The notes beneath the pieces were generated by a model. That model had not been told where the DNA came from and made no database searches. It saw nothing but the letters and a program-made list of their open reading frames with translations. DNA of 64,000 bases from Clostridium sp. 1001271st1 H5 (lineage in GTDB: Bacteria > Bacillota > Clostridia > Lachnospirales > Lachnospiraceae). This document shows positions 17,366 through 26,212 of this stretch, one piece after another (within the stretch, counting starts at the first letter, position 1; each line of letters starts with the position of its first letter). The DNA is taken from contig NZ_SPHO01000010.1 in the NCBI RefSeq assembly GCF_005845215.1, positions 124,001 to 188,000 on the forward strand, given 5' to 3'. Both the position numbers and the translations under genes were made by a program.

Positions 17366-18307
17366 TCAGAACAGGTCTTTCTTATTAAATATATACGCAA
17401 CAAACAGTGACAGCAGCAGGGTCAGGCCCAGTACAATGGCAAAACCATAGGGACTGTCTGCAAAAGGCATGCCGTGGGAGTTTACGTTCATGCCGTAGAA
17501 GCTGGCTATCATGGTTGGTATGGAAAGCACGATGGTAACCGTAGCCAGAAACTTCATGACAATATTCAGGTTGTTGGAAATGACCGACGCAAATGCATCC
17601 ATGGTGCCGCTCAGGATGCCGCTGTATATGTTGGCCATCTCAATGGCCTGCTTGTTCTCCACAATTACATCCTCCAGCAGGTCCGTGTCCTCCGGATACT
17701 TCTTTATCTTCTCAATGCGGAGCAGCTTCTCCAGCACCACCTCGTTGGAACGAAGGGATGTGGTAAAGTATACCAGGGACTTCTCCAGCTCCAAAAGCTC
17801 AATCAGCTCCTCATTCTTCTGGGACTGGTGGAGCTTGCGCTCAATGACTTCGCTTTTTTTGTCTATAATCCGGAGGTACTGCAGGAACTGGGTAGCGTTT
17901 TTATAGAGAATCTGCAGGATGAACCTGGTTTTCATGAAGGTATGGAAATCCCTTACCCTCCCGTCCATAAAGGAAGTGAGCACAGGCGTTTCCTCCAGGC
18001 AGACCGTAATCAGCACATCCTTGGTGGTGATGATGGCCAGAGGTATGGTGACAAACCAGTCCTTGCCGTTGCGCTCCTCAATGGATGGAATGTCCACCAG
18101 AATCAGGGTGTAATCATCCTCCACCTCTATACGGGACCGCTCCTCCTCATCCAGAGGCGCCCGCAAATGGTCCGGGTCTATCTGATAGGCATCTGCAATG
18201 TCAATGATTTCTGAGGCTGTAGGGTTTGTTAACGCAATCCAGCAGCCAGGCTGCATCTCTTCCTTTTCGTGCATAGCACCGTCTTCGGTCTTAAAAATCC
18301 GTATCAT
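17366..18307 (-). CDS. corA: CorA-family divalent cation transporter
   Basis: This 313-residue protein has an N-terminal cytoplasmic domain (about 1-240, including a long helical stalk rich in Glu/Lys near 150-210) and two C-terminal membrane helices. The first helix ends in YGMN (271-274), the ion selectivity motif of CorA, and the protein ends with basic NKKDLF. CorA forms pentameric Mg2+ channels; some members carry Co2+, Ni2+ or Zn2+. A perfect sigma-A promoter lies 35 bases upstream. Confidence 0.9.
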   Translation of the reverse strand: MIRIFKTEDGAMHEKEEMQPGCWIALTNPTASEIIDIADAYQIDPDHLRAPLDEEERSRIEVEDDYTLILVDIPSIEERNGKDWFVTIPLAIITTKDVLITVCLEETPVLTSFMDGRVRDFHTFMKTRFILQILYKNATQFLQYLRIIDKKSEVIERKLHQSQKNEELIELLELEKSLVYFTTSLRSNEVVLEKLLRIEKIKKYPEDTDLLEDVIVENKQAIEMANIYSGILSGTMDAFASVISNNLNIVMKFLATVTIVLSIPTMIASFYGMNVNSHGMPFADSPYGFAIVLGLTLLLSLFVAYIFNKKDLF

Positions 18308-18342
18308 GCGAACTCTCCCCCATTTTGAAATTATACGTTCTC

Positions 18343-18371
18343 ATTATAGTGACTGCCCCCGCTTTTGTCAA
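18343..18371 (-). promoter_or_regulatory. Consensus sigma-A promoter for corA
   Basis: On the minus strand TTGACA (18366-18371) and TATAAT (18343-18348) are both perfect matches with a 17-base spacer. Confidence 0.85.
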
Positions 18372-18730
18372 ATGAAATAGCCTTCCATTTTCTATTATAC
18401 CGAATATTTTTCAGATAGAATACATAAATTTTACCTGGACAGGAAAAAGGAGTCCATAGAAACATGCACAATTTTCGCCATTTCTTCACGATTTTTTAAC
18501 GCCTGTCCCCAATTGTATTTATACTTGTTTTATGTTAAACTCTACTATGAATGTCCAGCATTTCAATGCCGGAATTTGTTGCATAAGTCACAGTATTCCC
18601 CATAAAACTGTATTATGATACATGTAAAACAGCTTTACGGTCTCCCAGTACTGCAGGGCATGGTTTTTACCCCATGCATGGCAGAACAGCCGTCAAGTTA
18701 CAAAGGAGGTCAGGGTAAAACCCCGCATAT
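18372..18730 (+). promoter_or_regulatory. Leader region of the long activator gene, with two hairpins
   Basis: This stretch between corA and the next gene holds no coding sequence. Near its end GCATGG (18658-18663) pairs with CCATGC (18672-18677), and TTTTACCC (18665-18672) can instead pair with GGGTAAAA (18713-18720). The two are mutually exclusive. The second encloses the strong Shine-Dalgarno AAGGAGGT (18702-18709). That site is 21 bases from the only possible ATG (18731), much farther than normal; an in-frame TAA at 18716 rules out an earlier start. A TATTATGAT element near 18611 may be a -10 box, without a convincing -35. Confidence 0.45.
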
Positions 18731-21700
18731 ATGAACTTACATACAAATACCCTTACGCTTGGAATCGATATCGGTTCCACAACCGTCAAAGTTGCACTGT
18801 TAAATCAGGCTTCCCATATAGTATTCTCCGATTATGAACGCCATTATGCCAATATACAGGAAACTCTGGCGGGACTTTTAAAAAAAGCCCGTGAGATAAC
18901 CGGTCCTGTCCAGGTAATCCCTGTCATAACCGGTTCCGGAGGACTTACGCTTTCCTCCCACCTGGATGTTCCCTTTGTCCAGGAGGTGGTGGCTGTTGCC
19001 TCTGCGCTTCAGGACTATGCGCCTCAGACCGATGTTGCCATTGAGCTGGGCGGTGAGGACGCCAAAATCATCTATTTCACCGGAGGCATCGACCAGAGAA
19101 TGAACGGAATCTGTGCGGGAGGCACCGGTTCTTTTATTGACCAGATGGCCGCCCTGCTTCAGACAGACGCATCCGGCCTTAACGATTACGCAGAACATTA
19201 CAAGGCCATTTATCCCATCGCGGCCCGCTGCGGCGTGTTTGCGAAATCCGATATACAGCCTTTGATTAACGAGGGCGCCACCAGAGAGGACCTGGCTGCA
19301 TCCATTTTCCAGGCCGTGGTCAACCAGACCATCAGCGGCCTGGCCTGCGGCAAACCCATACGCGGAAATGTGGCGTTTTTAGGCGGTCCCCTCCACTTCC
19401 TGCCCCAGCTTCGGGAAAGCTTTATCCGCACGCTGCGCTTAACACCGGAGCAGGTCATTGCGCCGGACCACTCCCACCTCTTCGCGGCCGTGGGAGCAGC
19501 CATGAATCCCCAGGAACACCAGGAGGCCGTTGCCCTGGAAACCCTGATTCAGCGGCTGTCCTCAGGTATTAAGATGGATTTTGAGGTAAAGCGCATGGAC
19601 CCCCTCTTTAAGGACCAGGAAGACTACAGCCAGTTCTGTGCCCGCCATGCCAGCAATCATGTAAAGAGCGCCGGCCTTTCCTCCTACCAGGGGTGCTGCT
19701 ACCTGGGCATTGACGCCGGCTCCACCACCACCAAGGCGGCGCTGGTAGGCGAGGACGGCACCCTGCTGTACCGCTTCTATGACAATAACAACGGAAGCCC
19801 CCTGGCCACTGCCATCCGGGCCATCCGGGAGATAAAGGACCAGCTGCCTGAAAGCGCCCGCATTGCCTACTCCTGCTCCACGGGTTACGGCGAAGCCCTG
19901 TTAAAGGCAGCGCTGATGCTGGATGAGGGCGAGGTTGAAACCATCTCCCACTACTATGCCGCCGCCTTCTTTGAGCCGGATGTGGACTGTATCCTGGACA
20001 TCGGCGGACAGGACATGAAATGCATCAAGATTAAGGACGGCACGGTTGACAGCGTACAGCTCAACGAGGCCTGCTCCTCCGGCTGCGGCTCCTTCATCGA
20101 GACATTTGCCAGGAGTCTGAACTACAGTGTGGAGGATTTTGCCAGGGAAGCCCTGTTTGCTGAAAATCCCACGGACCTGGGCACCCGCTGCACGGTGTTT
20201 ATGAATTCCAATGTAAAGCAGGCCCAGAAGGAAGGGGCCACCGTGGCAGACATCTCCGCGGGTCTGGCCTACTCCGTTATCAAGAACGCATTATTTAAGG
20301 TAATTAAGATTACAAACGCTTCCGACCTTGGGAACCACGTGGTGGTTCAGGGCGGCACCTTCTACAACGACGCCGTGCTCAGAAGCTTTGAAAAAATATC
20401 AGGATGCCAGGCAGTGCGCCCGGACATCGCAGGCATCATGGGCGCCTTTGGCGCAGCCCTTATTGCCAGGGAGCGGTATCACATGGCCAATGAACCGGAG
20501 ACTTCCATGCTCTCCCTTGAAAAAATCATCGCTCTTAAGTACAGCACCTCCATGACACGCTGCAGGGGCTGCAACAACCACTGTGTGCTGACCATCAACC
20601 AGTTCGGAAGCGGACGCCGCTTTATCTCAGGCAACCGCTGCGAACGAGGACTCGGCCTTGAAAAAGCCAAAAAGGAGATACCCAACCTCTTCGATTACAA
20701 GTATCACAGGATGTTTGACTACGAATCCCTGCCCCTGGACCAGGCGGACCGCGGTTCTGTGGGCATTCCGAGGGTGCTTAACATGTACGAGAACTTCCCC
20801 TTCTGGGCTGTGTTCTTTAAAAAGCTGCGCTACCATGTAGTGCTGTCCCCCCAGTCCACCAGGCAGCTCTATGAGCTGGGAATCGAATCCATTCCCAGTG
20901 AATCCGAGTGTTATCCTGCCAAGCTGGTGCACGGACACGTAACCTGGCTCATCAAGCAGGGCGTGAAGTTCATCTTCTACCCCTGTATCCCTTATGAGCG
21001 CAATGAAAGCCCGGACGCCGGCAACCACTACAACTGCCCCATGGTCACCTCCTATGCGGAGAACATTAAGAATAACGTGGAGGCCCTGGCCGAGGAAAAC
21101 GTGCATTTCATGAACCCCTTCATGGCATTTACCAATGAGGATATTCTCACCGATGCCCTTGTAAAGGAATTTTCCGGAACATTCCAGATTCCGGCTGCCG
21201 AGGTCAGGATGGCATCCCATGCCGCCTGGCAGGAGCTGACCGCCTCCCGTGACGACCTGATGAAAAAGGGGGAGGAAACCCTGGCCTGGATGAAGGAACA
21301 TGGAAAAAGGGGGATTGTCCTGGCCGGCAGGCCCTACCATGTGGACCCTGAGATTCACCACGGCATACCGGAGCTGATTACCTCCTATGGATTCGCTGTA
21401 CTCACCGAGGACTCCGTATCCCACCTGGGAAGGGTGGAACGGCCTCTGGTGGTGACGGACCAGTGGATGTACCACTCCCGTCTCTACGCGGCAGCCAGCT
21501 TTGTGAAGACCCAGGATAACCTGGATTTGATTCAGCTTAACTCCTTTGGATGCGGACTGGACGCAGTGACCACCGACCAGGTGGCTGATATCCTGACCCA
21601 TTCCGGCAAGATTTATACGGTACTGAAGATTGACGAGGTCAATAACCTGGGGGCAGCCAGGATACGAATCCGTTCCCTGATTGCAGCCTTAAAGGTCCGG

Positions 21701-23062
21701 GACCAGAGACATTTTGAGCGCAAGGTGGTGTCCAGCGCTTACCACCGGGTAATGTTCACCAAGGAGATGAAAAAGGATTATACCCTTCTCTGCCCCCAGA
21801 TGTCTCCCATCCATTTTGACCTTCTGGAGCCGGCCATCCGCTCCTTTGGTTATAAGATTGAAGTACTGCAGAACCACAACCGCAACGCCGTGGATGTGGG
21901 ACTCCAATATGTAAATAACGACGCCTGCTATCCGTCCCTCATTGTCATCGGACAAATCATGGACGCCCTGCTTTCAGGCAGGTACGACCTGGACCACACA
22001 GCTGTCCTCATGAGCCAGACCGGCGGCGGCTGCCGTGCTTCCAACTACATCGGCTTCATCCGCAGGGCCCTGGAAAAGGCGGGAATGCCCCAGATACCGG
22101 TTATCTCCGTCAATGCCAACGGCATGGAAACCAACCCCGGCTTCACCTTCACCGTGCCCCTGCTGACAAAGGCCATGCAGGCCATTGTGTACGGCGATAT
22201 CTTCATGCGGGTGCTCTATGCCACCCGGCCCTATGAGGCGGAACAAGGCAGCGCCAATGCACTGCATGAAAAATGGAAGGCCCGCTGCATTGCCTCCCTG
22301 TCCAAGAGGAATGCCGCCATGGTGGAATTCGGACGCAATATAAAGGGAATCATCCGGGACTTTGACGCCCTTCCAAGGCTGGATGTAAAGAAGCCGAAGG
22401 TGGGCATTGTAGGGGAAATCCTGGTGAAATTCTCACCTCTGGCCAACAACCACATTGTGGAGCTGCTGGAATCCGAGGGCGCCGAGGCAGTGATGCCCGA
22501 CTTGATGGATTTCCTGCTGTACTCCTTCTATAACAGCAATTTCAAGGCCGAACACCTGGGCTCAAAGAAATCCACAGCCAGGCTGTGCAACGCCGGAATT
22601 GCCCTGTTAGAGTACTTCCGCAGGACAGCCCGAAAGGAGCTGACAGCCAGCGTGCATTTCACGCCTCCGTCAGCCATCAATGAACTGGCCCAGATGGCCA
22701 AGGGCTTTGTATCCCTGGGCAACCAGACCGGCGAGGGATGGTTCCTGACCGGCGAGATGCTGGAGCTGATTCACAGCGGCGTAAACAACATTATCTGTAC
22801 CCAGCCCTTTGGATGCCTGCCCAATCACATTGTAGGAAAAGGCGTTATCAAGGAACTGCGCCGGAATTATCCCCAGTCCAATATCATTGCCGTGGACTAT
22901 GACCCCGGGGCCAGCGAAGTGAACCAGCTGAACCGAATCAAGCTAATGCTGGCAACCGCCCAGAAGAACCTGAAAACAGAGATATCCAGGGAGGACCGGG
23001 GAAACGGAAGGCGGCCGGTGGCCACCTTAAGCCCCTGCCTGGGAACCATGTCGCATACATAA
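18731..23062 (+). CDS. 2-hydroxyacyl-CoA dehydratase activator-related protein (BcrAD/BadFG plus DUF2229-type fusion)
   Basis: At 1443 residues this is the longest gene in the window. It contains two ASKHA-type ATPase units: [10 protein letters not shown] (residues 11-20) and [10 protein letters not shown] (about 326). Each has a cysteine turn, [10 protein letters not shown] near 127 and [10 protein letters not shown] near 447; in HgdC-type activators such cysteines bind the bridging 4Fe-4S cluster. Next comes CRGCNNHC (about 611), then a DUF2229-like region (about 650-900), and a C-terminal part resembling the dehydratase D component ([15 protein letters not shown], about 1094). Activators of this family drive single electrons into radical dehydratases using ATP. 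No dehydratase subunits lie next to it, so the target of this stand-alone form is unknown. The fused architecture is widespread in anaerobes. Confidence 0.85.
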   Translation: MNLHTNTLTLGIDIGSTTVKVALLNQASHIVFSDYERHYANIQETLAGLLKKAREITGPVQVIPVITGSGGLTLSSHLDVPFVQEVVAVASALQDYAPQTDVAIELGGEDAKIIYFTGGIDQRMNGICAGGTGSFIDQMAALLQTDASGLNDYAEHYKAIYPIAARCGVFAKSDIQPLINEGATREDLAASIFQAVVNQTISGLACGKPIRGNVAFLGGPLHFLPQLRESFIRTLRLTPEQVIAPDHSHLFAAVGAAMNPQEHQEAVALETLIQRLSSGIKMDFEVKRMDPLFKDQEDYSQFCARHASNHVKSAGLSSYQGCCYLGIDAGSTTTKAALVGEDGTLLYRFYDNNNGSPLATAIRAIREIKDQLPESARIAYSCSTGYGEALLKAALMLDEGEVETISHYYAAAFFEPDVDCILDIGGQDMKCIKIKDGTVDSVQLNEACSSGCGSFIETFARSLNYSVEDFAREALFAENPTDLGTRCTVFMNSNVKQAQKEGATVADISAGLAYSVIKNALFKVIKITNASDLGNHVVVQGGTFYNDAVLRSFEKISGCQAVRPDIAGIMGAFGAALIARERYHMANEPETSMLSLEKIIALKYSTSMTRCRGCNNHCVLTINQFGSGRRFISGNRCERGLGLEKAKKEIPNLFDYKYHRMFDYESLPLDQADRGSVGIPRVLNMYENFPFWAVFFKKLRYHVVLSPQSTRQLYELGIESIPSESECYPAKLVHGHVTWLIKQGVKFIFYPCIPYERNESPDAGNHYNCPMVTSYAENIKNNVEALAEENVHFMNPFMAFTNEDILTDALVKEFSGTFQIPAAEVRMASHAAWQELTASRDDLMKKGEETLAWMKEHGKRGIVLAGRPYHVDPEIHHGIPELITSYGFAVLTEDSVSHLGRVERPLVVTDQWMYHSRLYAAASFVKTQDNLDLIQLNSFGCGLDAVTTDQVADILTHSGKIYTVLKIDEVNNLGAARIRIRSLIAALKVRDQRHFERKVVSSAYHRVMFTKEMKKDYTLLCPQMSPIHFDLLEPAIRSFGYKIEVLQNHNRNAVDVGLQYVNNDACYPSLIVIGQIMDALLSGRYDLDHTAVLMSQTGGGCRASNYIGFIRRALEKAGMPQIPVISVNANGMETNPGFTFTVPLLTKAMQAIVYGDIFMRVLYATRPYEAEQGSANALHEKWKARCIASLSKRNAAMVEFGRNIKGIIRDFDALPRLDVKKPKVGIVGEILVKFSPLANNHIVELLESEGAEAVMPDLMDFLLYSFYNSNFKAEHLGSKKSTARLCNAGIALLEYFRRTARKELTASVHFTPPSAINELAQMAKGFVSLGNQTGEGWFLTGEMLELIHSGVNNIICTQPFGCLPNHIVGKGVIKELRRNYPQSNIIAVDYDPGASEVNQLNRIKLMLATAQKNLKTEISREDRGNGRRPVATLSPCLGTMSHT

Positions 23063-23068
23063 GTTAAT

Positions 23069-23116
23069 AAAAGGAGGCTGGAGTGTGCCTGAACAGCACT
23101 TCCAACCCCCTTTTTA
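23069..23116 (+). terminator. Terminator after the activator gene
   Basis: An imperfect long stem, AAAAGGAGGCTGGAGTG against CACTTCCAACCCCCTTTTT, ends in a T-run seven bases past the stop codon of the plus-strand gene. Confidence 0.7.
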
Positions 23117-23134
23117 TCTGTATATTTCCATCAT

Positions 23135-23410
23135 TCAATCATGCATTATGAACTGTGGCTTCTCTATTTCCATAGCCCCTTCCATAATTACACTATAGTT
23201 ATTAAGCTCCCCTTCAGGATATTCCCATGTATTTACTTTAATCATTATATCCTCACCACATTGAGGACATGGGCTTTCAAATATCGCTACATACTCCAAT
23301 TCAGGTCCCATATTTCGTTCGTATGAGCTTACACATTCTAAATCCATATTAAGAGGGATAACAAAGCCGCATAATTTACATTTAACCCTATATGGTGTTT
23401 TAATCCTCAA
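23135..23410 (-). CDS. Small zinc-ribbon protein in AT-rich cassette
   Basis: The 91-residue reading frame starts at TTG (23408-23410) with GGGGGAGA just upstream. It contains two pairs of cysteines, CKLC near residue 11 and CPQC near 48, spaced as in a zinc ribbon, and is otherwise acidic. It has no recognisable family. It is the third and last gene of the minus-strand cassette, 34 bases after the gene before it, and shares that cassette's AT-rich codon use. Whether it belongs to the same functional unit is inferred from spacing and composition only. Confidence 0.6.
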   Translation of the reverse strand: MRIKTPYRVKCKLCGFVIPLNMDLECVSSYERNMGPELEYVAIFESPCPQCGEDIMIKVNTWEYPEGELNNYSVIMEGAMEIEKPQFIMHD

Positions 23411-23444
23411 TATTATCTCCCCCTAATTATATAAAAATGTTTTA

Positions 23445-24359
23445 CTAAACAATTTGTTTTAACTGCGATTCTTTTAAGATTATTCTGGACTTATTTTCAT
23501 TATTATAAATATTAACTATTGTTTGGAATGTATGGCCGTCTCTTCCAAACACTGATAATCCCCGTTCCACCTGTATGATATATCTACTTCCCTGAATAGA
23601 CCTTGCATGTTGATATTTTACCGATTTAACGTTATAAATAGTAAACTTCCATTTACTGTAATAATTTTTTGAAAACTCTTCTTTAACCATTTGTTCTGAA
23701 AAGGATTCACTTACTTTCGAATAAATTTCAATTTCACTTCCGTCTTTTATGTATTTAAGTATATACTTTCTTAAATAGTTTATTCCATCTTTAGTTAATA
23801 GATAGTTATCAAAAATTTGCAGATAACTCTCTGTAATCAAAAAACGTCCAAACCATTTTGCTATTGCATCACTATCCTGACCTTCTTCAATATGTTTACC
23901 ATTTACAGGTAAAGTATACATAGAAAATATGTTAGAGCCTCTATCATCTTTTATATCTGAACTATCAAGAACTGTGATACCCCATTTATCAATAATAGAT
24001 TTCTTAATCTTATCTTTAGGTTCCATAAGAAGGATTTTATCAGCAGTCTCTCTGCTTAGTGTCACTAGTTCATTATAATATGGATTTTCAGTAACTAATT
24101 TACCGTTTCTTTTTGGTGTTACCATTACAGCCCGTTCCTCTGTATATAAAATATCAGCACAAAAATTCCTATACCATTCTTGCCACTGAGGTGCCTTATT
24201 CTGAAAATATTCATCATAATAATCCATAAGCGCCTCAGTCAGCACCATTCTATGCTGCCGCAATCTAAGCACCATCTGAATTGTGCCAGAATCAGAATAA
24301 AATGCATCTAAATACCCACACTTTTCCAAAATACTGTAACACAATATAATATCAATCAT
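23445..24359 (-). CDS. Unknown protein translationally coupled to the DUF3696-type ATPase; putative effector
   Basis: This 304-residue protein overlaps the stop of the ATPase gene by eight bases (ATGATTGA), so the two are translated together. I do not recognise the family with certainty. Residues about 165-304 have a pattern loosely like phospholipase-D-type MIT C-terminal domains: RFLITESYLQIFDNYLL, then GSEIEIYSK and YQHARSIQGSRYIIQVERGLS, where H-x-R and a GLS turn take the place of the usual HDR. There are no membrane segments or signal peptide. The partner position next to an ABC-type ATPase is that of the effector in several known defence systems (for example AriB with AriA). Function remains open. 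Confidence 0.55.
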   Translation of the reverse strand: MIDIILCYSILEKCGYLDAFYSDSGTIQMVLRLRQHRMVLTEALMDYYDEYFQNKAPQWQEWYRNFCADILYTEERAVMVTPKRNGKLVTENPYYNELVTLSRETADKILLMEPKDKIKKSIIDKWGITVLDSSDIKDDRGSNIFSMYTLPVNGKHIEEGQDSDAIAKWFGRFLITESYLQIFDNYLLTKDGINYLRKYILKYIKDGSEIEIYSKVSESFSEQMVKEEFSKNYYSKWKFTIYNVKSVKYQHARSIQGSRYIIQVERGLSVFGRDGHTFQTIVNIYNNENKSRIILKESQLKQIV

Positions 24360-25884
24360 ACTTATTCTCCTGAAAAGCCACCTTTTGATTTGCTTTCATT
24401 AAAAGACGCGTTAATTCATAATTTTTATCAAAAAAACCAGAAGGCCACGGTTTTTTGAATTGTCCATTATTACATAACTCCATTTTATCAATATAGGAAT
24501 TTCCCATCTTATCCTTATCAACATAATATATAGCCACTTGATCACTTAAAATCGGAACATCTGGATCTGCAACCAACACTTGAAGTTTTCTAATCAAGTG
24601 TTCACTGTGTGTCTCAATCAATACCCTATTAATTTCACCTTTTTTATGATTGATACATTCAACAAACAAATCTGCCAACTGCGCCTGTGCCGCAGGATGC
24701 AAATGAATCTCAGGCTGCTCAAAAATCACAGTTTTCTGAACCAATGAATGTCCCACTTGCATCCTTCTGTTATTCCTACCAATGTTTAACAACTGCGTCA
24801 CTATTGGTAGGACCTGGGATATTCCATATCCTACATCCATAATATTATCCGTCTCTTCATTTCCCTGAACCACTAAACTATACAGCCCATTCTCCATATC
24901 CTTGATAGCCAATTTGTATCCCATGGCATCCTGCAGCCAGTCAGATACATCTTCTAACAACTTTCTATTCCCCTGTGCTGCCTGTCTAAGCAACATGCTA
25001 GTATTTTCACCATTTACACCGACATCATCATAACTGCTCTCTGAATCCCGATATATACGTTTGGGATTTTCCCTAAACGGACCAATATATGCTAATCCAG
25101 CTGCCTCACTCGCTAATTGTCTTCTAATCGCCCTATAATAGGCTGAAATAATTAAAACAGTATCATAAATACTTCTATATTCCATTTTATTTTTCTTATA
25201 AATATTATGTTCTATATAATCACCAATTGTATATGAATACCTGAATTCAGGTAACGGTTTACTATTTTTTCTAACCATATCTGCACATAGTTGATTCACT
25301 ATACTTTCTACATCAAGAAGGGGAATAAACTTATTAAATAGTGTATCTTTAACCTCGCATTCCCTCTCACCATTTTCCCATATTTTTCCATCCTGATTGT
25401 AGAGCTTATGAATAACGAACGTATAGCTGTTGACAGAATGCCGGCTTAGGGTAAACACCTTTTCTCCATTTAAATGCAGTTCTGTCTTCTCAACCTCCAG
25501 CTTCTTGGAAGGTTTCGCTATATACACCTGCACATCTGCATTCATATTTGCCAAATGTTTCATCAGAGAAAATTCATCTACGGTACTTCTTAACTCCATA
25601 TTCACAAATCGTGACAGTTCTCGTCCAAAAGATATCCCAAAACCCAGAGGACTACTTTCATGTCTATATGCCACATCATCATAGTTTCCATAATCAATCA
25701 TATTACCAAATAATAATAACGGCGTTATAGCATCTTCCCTAAAAGTCTGTGCCAACACAACAGGGAAACGAAGAAGGCTGCTTTTTCCACTGCTGTTTTT
25801 TCCCACAAATATCGTGATTGGTTTAATCTCTATCTTCCCTGAATATTCAAACGATTTTATATGGTCTAATAAAAACTTCTGCAT
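24352..25884 (-). CDS. AAA/ABC-type ATPase with C-terminal DUF3696-like domain
   Basis: The 510-residue protein has Walker A GKNSSGKSS (residues 28-36), an ABC-like region GYGISQVLPIVTQLL ahead of Walker B VIFEQPEIHLHP (about 383-394) and the switch histidine in ETHSEHLI. The end, with YYVDKDKMGNSYIDKMEL and WPSGFFDKNYE, matches DUF3696, typical of stand-alone RecF/SMC-like ATPases in mobile and defence loci. The sequence is clearly richer in A+T than all neighbours. TTAGGAGG lies six bases before the ATG. The second gene of the pair starts inside this one. An anti-phage sensor-motor role is inferred from family and context; there is no TOPRIM domain, so it is not an OLD nuclease. Confidence 0.8.
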   Translation of the reverse strand: MQKFLLDHIKSFEYSGKIEIKPITIFVGKNSSGKSSLLRFPVVLAQTFREDAITPLLLFGNMIDYGNYDDVAYRHESSPLGFGISFGRELSRFVNMELRSTVDEFSLMKHLANMNADVQVYIAKPSKKLEVEKTELHLNGEKVFTLSRHSVNSYTFVIHKLYNQDGKIWENGERECEVKDTLFNKFIPLLDVESIVNQLCADMVRKNSKPLPEFRYSYTIGDYIEHNIYKKNKMEYRSIYDTVLIISAYYRAIRRQLASEAAGLAYIGPFRENPKRIYRDSESSYDDVGVNGENTSMLLRQAAQGNRKLLEDVSDWLQDAMGYKLAIKDMENGLYSLVVQGNEETDNIMDVGYGISQVLPIVTQLLNIGRNNRRMQVGHSLVQKTVIFEQPEIHLHPAAQAQLADLFVECINHKKGEINRVLIETHSEHLIRKLQVLVADPDVPILSDQVAIYYVDKDKMGNSYIDKMELCNNGQFKKPWPSGFFDKNYELTRLLMKANQKVAFQENKYD

Positions 25885-26212
25885 ATTACCTCCTAATTAT
25901 GAACATTTGTAGACCTGCCCCGGTCACTTATATGTGTTATATATCATTAACACTTTAACGAAATATTCCATCAGTTTAACTTGTGTGTAAAAAGTGCTGG
26001 TAGCTGTACCAATTTGTACAATAGCAAGACCGGATTGAGAATGCTAAGTTGGACTACATTCATAAAATCCGGCCTCGACAAACAACAAACTGGTAAGTAT
26101 ATGTCTTGTACAAATATTTCAAAACGTTATTCTTATTTTATCATACCGTAATTGCAGGAGCAAGTTTTTAGATTACTTTTCACTATTTCTCTCTTAATTA
26201 TAGAATCCTGTT
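25885..26212. repeat. AT-rich intergenic region with inverted repeats at the cassette edge
   Basis: No gene is seen. GTGTTA (25934-25939) and TAACAC (25948-25953) form a small palindrome about 50 bases upstream of the ATPase gene, a possible operator. Farther out, ATTTGTACAA (26012-26021) and TTGTACAAAT (26106-26115) are perfect inverted repeats 104 bases apart end to end, with an inner pair CCGGATT / AATCCGG. This could be a decayed miniature element or a boundary scar. No transposase fragment was found. Confidence 0.45.

Noticed and set aside
20627..21601. Open frame of 324 codons on the minus strand inside the activator gene
   Set aside because: It is antisense to a strongly conserved gene, has no ribosome site and no recognisable domain; a GC-rich gene produces such frames by codon bias.
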